A stretch of DNA of 64,000 nt, taken from positions 5,704,001 through 5,768,000 of the forward strand of contig NZ_CP021080.1 in NCBI RefSeq assembly GCF_000802245.2, read 5' to 3'. The stretch comes from Streptomyces pluripotens (GTDB taxonomy: Bacteria > Actinomycetota > Actinomycetes > Streptomycetales > Streptomycetaceae). Positions 60,897-64,000 of this stretch are shown piece by piece (the stretch's first letter is position 1; each line of letters starts with the position of its first letter). The notes beneath the pieces were generated by a model. It did no database searches. It was not told the origin of the DNA and was given only the letters and a program-made list of their open reading frames with translations. The position numbers and the translations under genes are program-made.

Positions 60897-61008
60897 CTCG
60901 TGTTCCCCGGGGGCACCTGCGAGCAAGCCTCGGCCCCGCACGAGCCGGCCGAGTCCCGTGGTCGAGCGGGGGGCTAGCCGGTGAAGTGAGGGTGGCGGGG
61001 GATTGGGG

Positions 61009-61278
61009 GTGAGCCGGTTGGCTTTCCGAGGTGTCAGGCGTTGGGTGGCCCGGTGGGCCGTACGCGGGACGAAGGGCGTGTGGCGCGGGCTGGTGGCGTT
61101 CGGCGAGACGCTGCTGGGCGGATTTCCCGAGGGCGGTGAGCGGGAGGCGCTCGCCGAGCCGCTGCCCGGGCATCCGGAGCGATTGCGGCCCGATGTCCCG
61201 CTGAGCGCGGTGGAGCGGGAACTCGCGAGGGAATGGGCGAAGCTGCGCGAGTGGCTTCCGACGAGGAGTTTCTGGTGA
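61009..61278 (+). CDS. Small DUF6059-like protein
   Basis: 89 aa from GTG 61009, with GGGGG 7 nt upstream; TTG 61003 is an alternative. An Arg/Trp-rich N-terminus (VRRWVARWAVRGTKGVWRGL, VAFGETLLGGFP) is followed by GHPERLRPDVPLSAVEREL, a pattern I associate with the small DUF6059 proteins of Streptomyces. Function unknown; the amphipathic N-terminus could touch membrane. Its stop overlaps the start of an acyl-CoA dehydrogenase-like frame by 4 nt (61275-61278), so the pair was an operon. The partner is broken, which casts doubt on present function. Confidence 0.55.
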   Translation: MSRLAFRGVRRWVARWAVRGTKGVWRGLVAFGETLLGGFPEGGEREALAEPLPGHPERLRPDVPLSAVERELAREWAKLREWLPTRSFW

Positions 61279-61572
61279 GCCAGGCAGTGACGGAAGCCGA
61301 GGCCGGGGTGCGGCGCCGGATCACGGAAGTGGAGAACGCCTTCGGGGACCCTGACGACGCCGCGAACCCGGTCGGATTCGTCGCCCTGCTCGCGGCGGAC
61401 GAGAGGTTTGAGCTGTCGGCCGAGGCCGAACGGCGGCTGGACGCGGTCGGGTTCGGTGCCGAGTTCGTCCCCGTGGCGCTCGGCGGGCGGCTGGCCGGGC
61501 CGATGTGCTTGCCCGGATGCTGCGCCCGGTGTTCCGCCGCGACGTGGCGCTGGGATTCGGTCTCCCCGACAG
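61275..61572 (+). pseudogene. Acyl-CoA dehydrogenase-like gene, 5' fragment with frameshift
   Basis: GTG 61275 opens SQAVTEAEAGVRRRITEVEN, FALLAADERFELS-like helices and FVPVALGGRLAGP, after which one C appears lost at about 61500; the next frame continues DVLARMLRPVFRRDVALGFG. This is the N-terminal helical part of an acyl-CoA dehydrogenase-type protein as found beside DUF6059 genes; the family call is tentative. The remaining ~450 residues are missing, because the sequence runs into the 3' end of the convergent epimerase gene. Frameshift plus truncation make it a pseudogene. Confidence 0.5.
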
Positions 61573-61593
61573 GTCTCTCCGGCCCGCCGGAGG

Positions 61594-62616
61594 TCAGCCG
61601 GACTCGCGCGCGTCCCAGGCTGCCAGGATTTGCGCCTCCCGTTCACGGGTCAGCGTCTGGTCCGGGTAGCGGTACTCTGCGAACGCCTCCTCCATGCCGC
61701 CCTGTTCCGTCATCCAGGTCCAGGTGTCGCGCACGGATTCGGCGAAGGGGCGGCAGCGCAGCCCGGCCTCCAGCGCCTTCTTCGAGGAGAAGCCCCAGAC
61801 GCCGGCAAGCTGTTCCATGGGCGGCGCCCAGAACGGCACGGTCACGAACGGCGGGATCTGCTGGGTGGCGAGGAACGCGTCCTCCACCCACACCGGCTCG
61901 GTGCCGGCGCCCGTCAACGACACCACGCAGTCGATGAGCTGACCCCAGGTGGCGTTGGAGGGCTCGCCGGTGGTGAGGTAGGTGCCGGAGCCGCCCGCCG
62001 CGATGCGGTCAAGACCGAAGGCCGCGATGTCCCGGGCGTCGATCAGCTGCATCGTGCGGCCGGGGGAGCCTGGGGCGAGCATCGGCCCGCCCTGGGCGGC
62101 CCGCCGCAGCCAGTAGGGGATGCGCCGCATGCGGTCGCCGGGGCCGATGACCACGCCGGGGCGCAGCACCAGCGCCCGGCCGTCGAAGTCCCGTTCGACG
62201 GCGCGCTCGCAGCCGGCCTTCAGCGCGGGGTACTGGCCGTGGTCGGGTCCGGCGTCGGGGGAGCAGGCGAAACGCGGCGAGGACTCGTCCACTGGGGCCG
62301 CGGGCCAGGGCTGGAGGGCGTTGATGGAGGAGATGTACAGGTAGGTGCCGGCCTGCGGGCTCAGCGCCCGGGCCGAGGCGCCGACCGTGCGCGGCACGTA
62401 CCCGCACACGTCGACCACCGCGTCCCAGGGCCCCGCGGCGGCCAGCCGCGCGAGGTCGGCCTCGTTCTCGCGATCGCCCGTGATCGTCTCCACGCCGGGC
62501 AGGTCGGCGCCGGAGCGGCCGCGGTGGAAGGTGGTGACCTCCCAGCCGCGGGCGAGGGCGCCGGCCACGAAGGCCTTGCCCAGGAAGACCGTTCCTCCGA
62601 TGACCAGAAGTCTCAT
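61594..62616 (-). CDS. NAD-dependent epimerase/dehydratase (extended SDR)
   Basis: 340 aa from ATG 62616 (MRLLVIGGTVFLGKAFVAGA); the frame is open 111 bp further upstream, but that segment has no family likeness. Rossmann motif GGTVFLG at the N-terminus, then WDAVVDVCGYVPRT, YLYISSINAL, and YPALKAGCERAVE with the catalytic Tyr and Lys, LRPGVVIGPGD, IDARDIAAF. The active-site pattern is complete. The substrate is unknown; the nearest relatives in Streptomyces are annotated as NAD-dependent reductases or epimerases without a known pathway. It is cytosolic and apparently monocistronic. Convergent with the broken acyl-CoA dehydrogenase frame. No evident role in the polyene pathway. Confidence 0.85.
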   Translation of the reverse strand: MRLLVIGGTVFLGKAFVAGALARGWEVTTFHRGRSGADLPGVETITGDRENEADLARLAAAGPWDAVVDVCGYVPRTVGASARALSPQAGTYLYISSINALQPWPAAPVDESSPRFACSPDAGPDHGQYPALKAGCERAVERDFDGRALVLRPGVVIGPGDRMRRIPYWLRRAAQGGPMLAPGSPGRTMQLIDARDIAAFGLDRIAAGGSGTYLTTGEPSNATWGQLIDCVVSLTGAGTEPVWVEDAFLATQQIPPFVTVPFWAPPMEQLAGVWGFSSKKALEAGLRCRPFAESVRDTWTWMTEQGGMEEAFAEYRYPDQTLTREREAQILAAWDARESG

Positions 62617-62671
62617 GCCAGATACACCGTTTCGTGTTGAAGACCTGTGAAGAAAGCTGTGCCGGGCGGGT

Positions 62672-63121
62672 TCAGCCGGAGGGCAAGGATGCGACCAGCG
62701 CCCGGTAGGCGGGCTCGAACTCGGCATCGTAACGGGCCCGCAGGGCGGGCGGCATGCCGCCGAGCATGAACTCCCGGGCGTCGGGGACCGCCTGCTCCAG
62801 CAGCAGCGGCATCGTCGGCACGAAGTCCATGGGGTCGTGTCCCAAGGCGAGGGAGGCGAGCATCGCCCGGTACGCCTCGGCGGTCACCTTCTCCCGCAGG
62901 ACCGGCACCATGGTGCGCTCCTCCAGCCTGAGGTGGTCGTGCATCAGGGCGTCGAACTCGGCGATGCGGGCCAGCAGACCGGTGAGCACCACTTCGCGCT
63001 CGCCCGTGCCGGCGGCGAGCCTGCGCAGGCCCTCGTCCATGCCGGCGAGGTGGTCGTCCAGCGTGCACGCGACACCGGCCAGGCCCGGCTCGGTCTCCGG
63101 GACGATCGTCCAGACGTGCCA
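62672..63121 (-). pseudogene. Hemerythrin-like protein, N-terminally truncated
   Basis: The open frame 62672-63181 has recognisable sequence from WHVWTIVPETEPGLAGVACT (about 63121) onward: LDDHLAGMDEGLRRL, EFDALMHDHLRLEERTMVPVL with the HxxxE iron-ligand pattern, and LGHDPMDFVPTMPLLLEQAV. The first helix with its histidine ligands is missing, and the only usable start is ATG 63040, which would give 122 aa. Upstream sequence runs directly into the stop codon of the helicase gene (63182-63184). Most likely a gene whose 5' end was deleted; a short expressed protein cannot be excluded. Confidence 0.5.
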
Positions 63122-63181
63122 AGCGCGCGGTGCTGAAGCCCGCGAAGAGGACGAAGGCGAAGAAGTAATCCGGTCCGGGGC

Positions 63182-64000
63182 TCAGCCGAACAGTGGTGCC
63201 AGCGCGGTCTCGCCCGCCAGGATCCGCCAGGCGGGCACCCGCACCGTCCGGCTCACCGGGCCGGGTTTGGCACCACAGCCGCCCGAGGGCAGTCCGGTGA
63301 GCAGGTCGCCTTGCACGTGGGTCAGCCGGAGGTGACGTGCCGGGTCTTCGCCGGGCCCCGGGCCGGGGTCGATCAGCACCGCCGTGTTCTCCCCGGCGTC
63401 GGTGAACAGCAGGTCCACCGGGTGTCCGCCCACCGGCACGGCCCGCTCCAGATCGGTGACGCCGCGCCCGGTGAGGTACTGCTGGAGCCGGTCGGCGAGG
63501 TCCGCGCGGGCCTCGGTCACCGGGCCGGGCCGGTCGGCCTCGGCCGTCGTGCCGTCGTCGCCCGCTCCCAGCGGTGCCGAGCGTGCCGCGAGGAGGGCGG
63601 GCAGGCCGCTCTGGTCCTGCCAGAAGGCATGGCCGCCCACCGTGATCAGCTGCGACTTGGCCCGGGTGATCGCCACGTTCCACAGGTTGACCTGGCTCGC
63701 GACCCAGTGCGTGGTCCGGGGCGGTGTGTTGGGCGCCGCCACCGGGCTGAGCACCATCACGTCGCGCTGTCCGCCCTGGAAGGTGTGGACGGTGCCGACC
63801 CGGACCCGGTCGTCGTCCCGCCACATCCGTGCCAGGTTCTCCTTCTGCGCCCGGAACGGCGTGACCACTCCGACCGTCGCGTCCGGCGGAAGTCCCGCCA
63901 GCAGTCCGTCGACCACGCGCCGGACGGCCTCCGCCTCCACGGTGTTCCGCCAGGACTGCCCGTCGCCGCCGCGCGCCGACTCCCCGAACGGCACGTTGAC
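63182..64000 (-). CDS. SF1 (UPF1/DNA2-like) helicase with nuclease-like tail, C-terminal part
   Basis: About 273 codons; the gene continues beyond the right edge. Helicase motifs: VGVVTPFRAQKENLARMW, VGTVHTFQGGQRDVMVLSPV, and VASQVNLWNVAITRAKSQLI, the motif IV-VI region of UPF1/DNA2-type SF1 helicases. A second domain from about 63.55 kb leftward (LQQYLTGRGVTDLERAVPVG, HPVDLLFTDAGENTAVLID) resembles a restriction-endonuclease fold, ending RTVRVPAWRILAG. Such proteins appear in DNA-repair and defence settings. The GTG at 63994 is internal. The gene end is followed at once by the truncated hemerythrin-like frame. Confidence 0.8.
   Translation of the reverse strand, partial: VNVPFGESARGGDGQSWRNTVEAEAVRRVVDGLLAGLPPDATVGVVTPFRAQKENLARMWRDDDRVRVGTVHTFQGGQRDVMVLSPVAAPNTPPRTTHWVASQVNLWNVAITRAKSQLITVGGHAFWQDQSGLPALLAARSAPLGAGDDGTTAEADRPGPVTEARADLADRLQQYLTGRGVTDLERAVPVGGHPVDLLFTDAGENTAVLIDPGPGPGEDPARHLRLTHVQGDLLTGLPSGGCGAKPGPVSRTVRVPAWRILAGETALAPLFG

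Larger units (their letters stand above)
60054..61008. other. Right border of the cluster, gene-poor
   Basis: 955 bp. A short frame (GTG 60190 to stop 60309, ending ARLEEDYGNW) shows some coding bias but is too short to call. Repeat copy 3 and a hairpin lie here, and TTGACCTGCGGATTC (about 60594-60608) repeats the TGACCTGC box again. No intact gene is supported. Confidence 0.5.

Overview
High G+C, C- or G-ending codons, type I modular polyketide synthases and rare TTA codons confined to a few genes point to a Streptomyces chromosome, probably an accessory (island-rich) region. No rRNA, tRNA or CRISPR array was seen.

Layout. (1) 1-1323, minus: N-terminal part of an SNF2 helicase matching DrmD of the DISARM anti-phage system; the rest lies off the left edge. 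(2) 2.1-4.4 kb, plus: a degenerate tyrosine-recombinase-like protein, an excisionase-like HTH protein and an intact integrase, ended by a strong hairpin. (3) 4.4-6.7 kb, minus: a hypothetical protein with a winged-helix-like N-terminus and a decayed second copy of it. (4) 6.9-13.8 kb, minus: a compact four-gene set (Trypco1-like protein, trypsin-like protease with vMAP-C-like tail, MoxR AAA+ ATPase, SAV_2336-type vWA protein). This is a VMAP/MoxR/trypsin-type conflict system, and its vWA protein carries a fused C-terminal sulfite-oxidase-like molybdenum-cofactor domain. (5) 14.1-18.2 kb: an IS graveyard, with an IS256-family element split by an ISAzo13-family element (3-bp target duplication AGT) and abutting an IS4 fragment and a cut-off erythromycin-esterase-like gene. 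(6) 18.5-60.1 kb: a polyketide cluster. It has a type II thioesterase, an adenylating ligase / 5-aminolevulinate-synthase / ligase cassette typical of C5N (2-amino-3-hydroxycyclopent-2-enone) formation, two giant PKS genes (loading module plus five KS-AT-DH-KR-ACP modules, terminal TE), a DHA2-type exporter, a HelD-like RNA polymerase-associated ATPase and a LuxR-type regulator. (7) 60-64 kb: decaying genes (DUF6059-like, acyl-CoA dehydrogenase fragment, hemerythrin-like fragment), an NAD-dependent epimerase and the C-terminus of an SF1 helicase/nuclease.

How the cluster should work. A KSQ loading module with a methylmalonyl-type AT gives a propionyl starter. Module 2 uses methylmalonyl-CoA, modules 1, 3, 4 and 5 use malonyl-CoA, and every extension module has DH and B-type KR. 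The TE would release an all-conjugated 8-methyl-trideca-2,4,6,8,10-pentaenoic acid, and the cassette would amidate it with C5N (predicted C19H23NO3, an annimycin/manumycin-like polyene amide). TTA codons in the exporter and the LuxR gene suggest bldA control. A 34-bp-period repeat array in front of the exporter shares a motif with the LuxR promoter.

Three directly oriented copies of a ~155-bp repeat lie at 6.1, 14.0 and 60.4 kb, each ending in what looks like the 3' end of a TrmA/RlmD-type RNA methyltransferase gene. They bracket the conflict system and the IS/PKS block and may be attachment-site scars.
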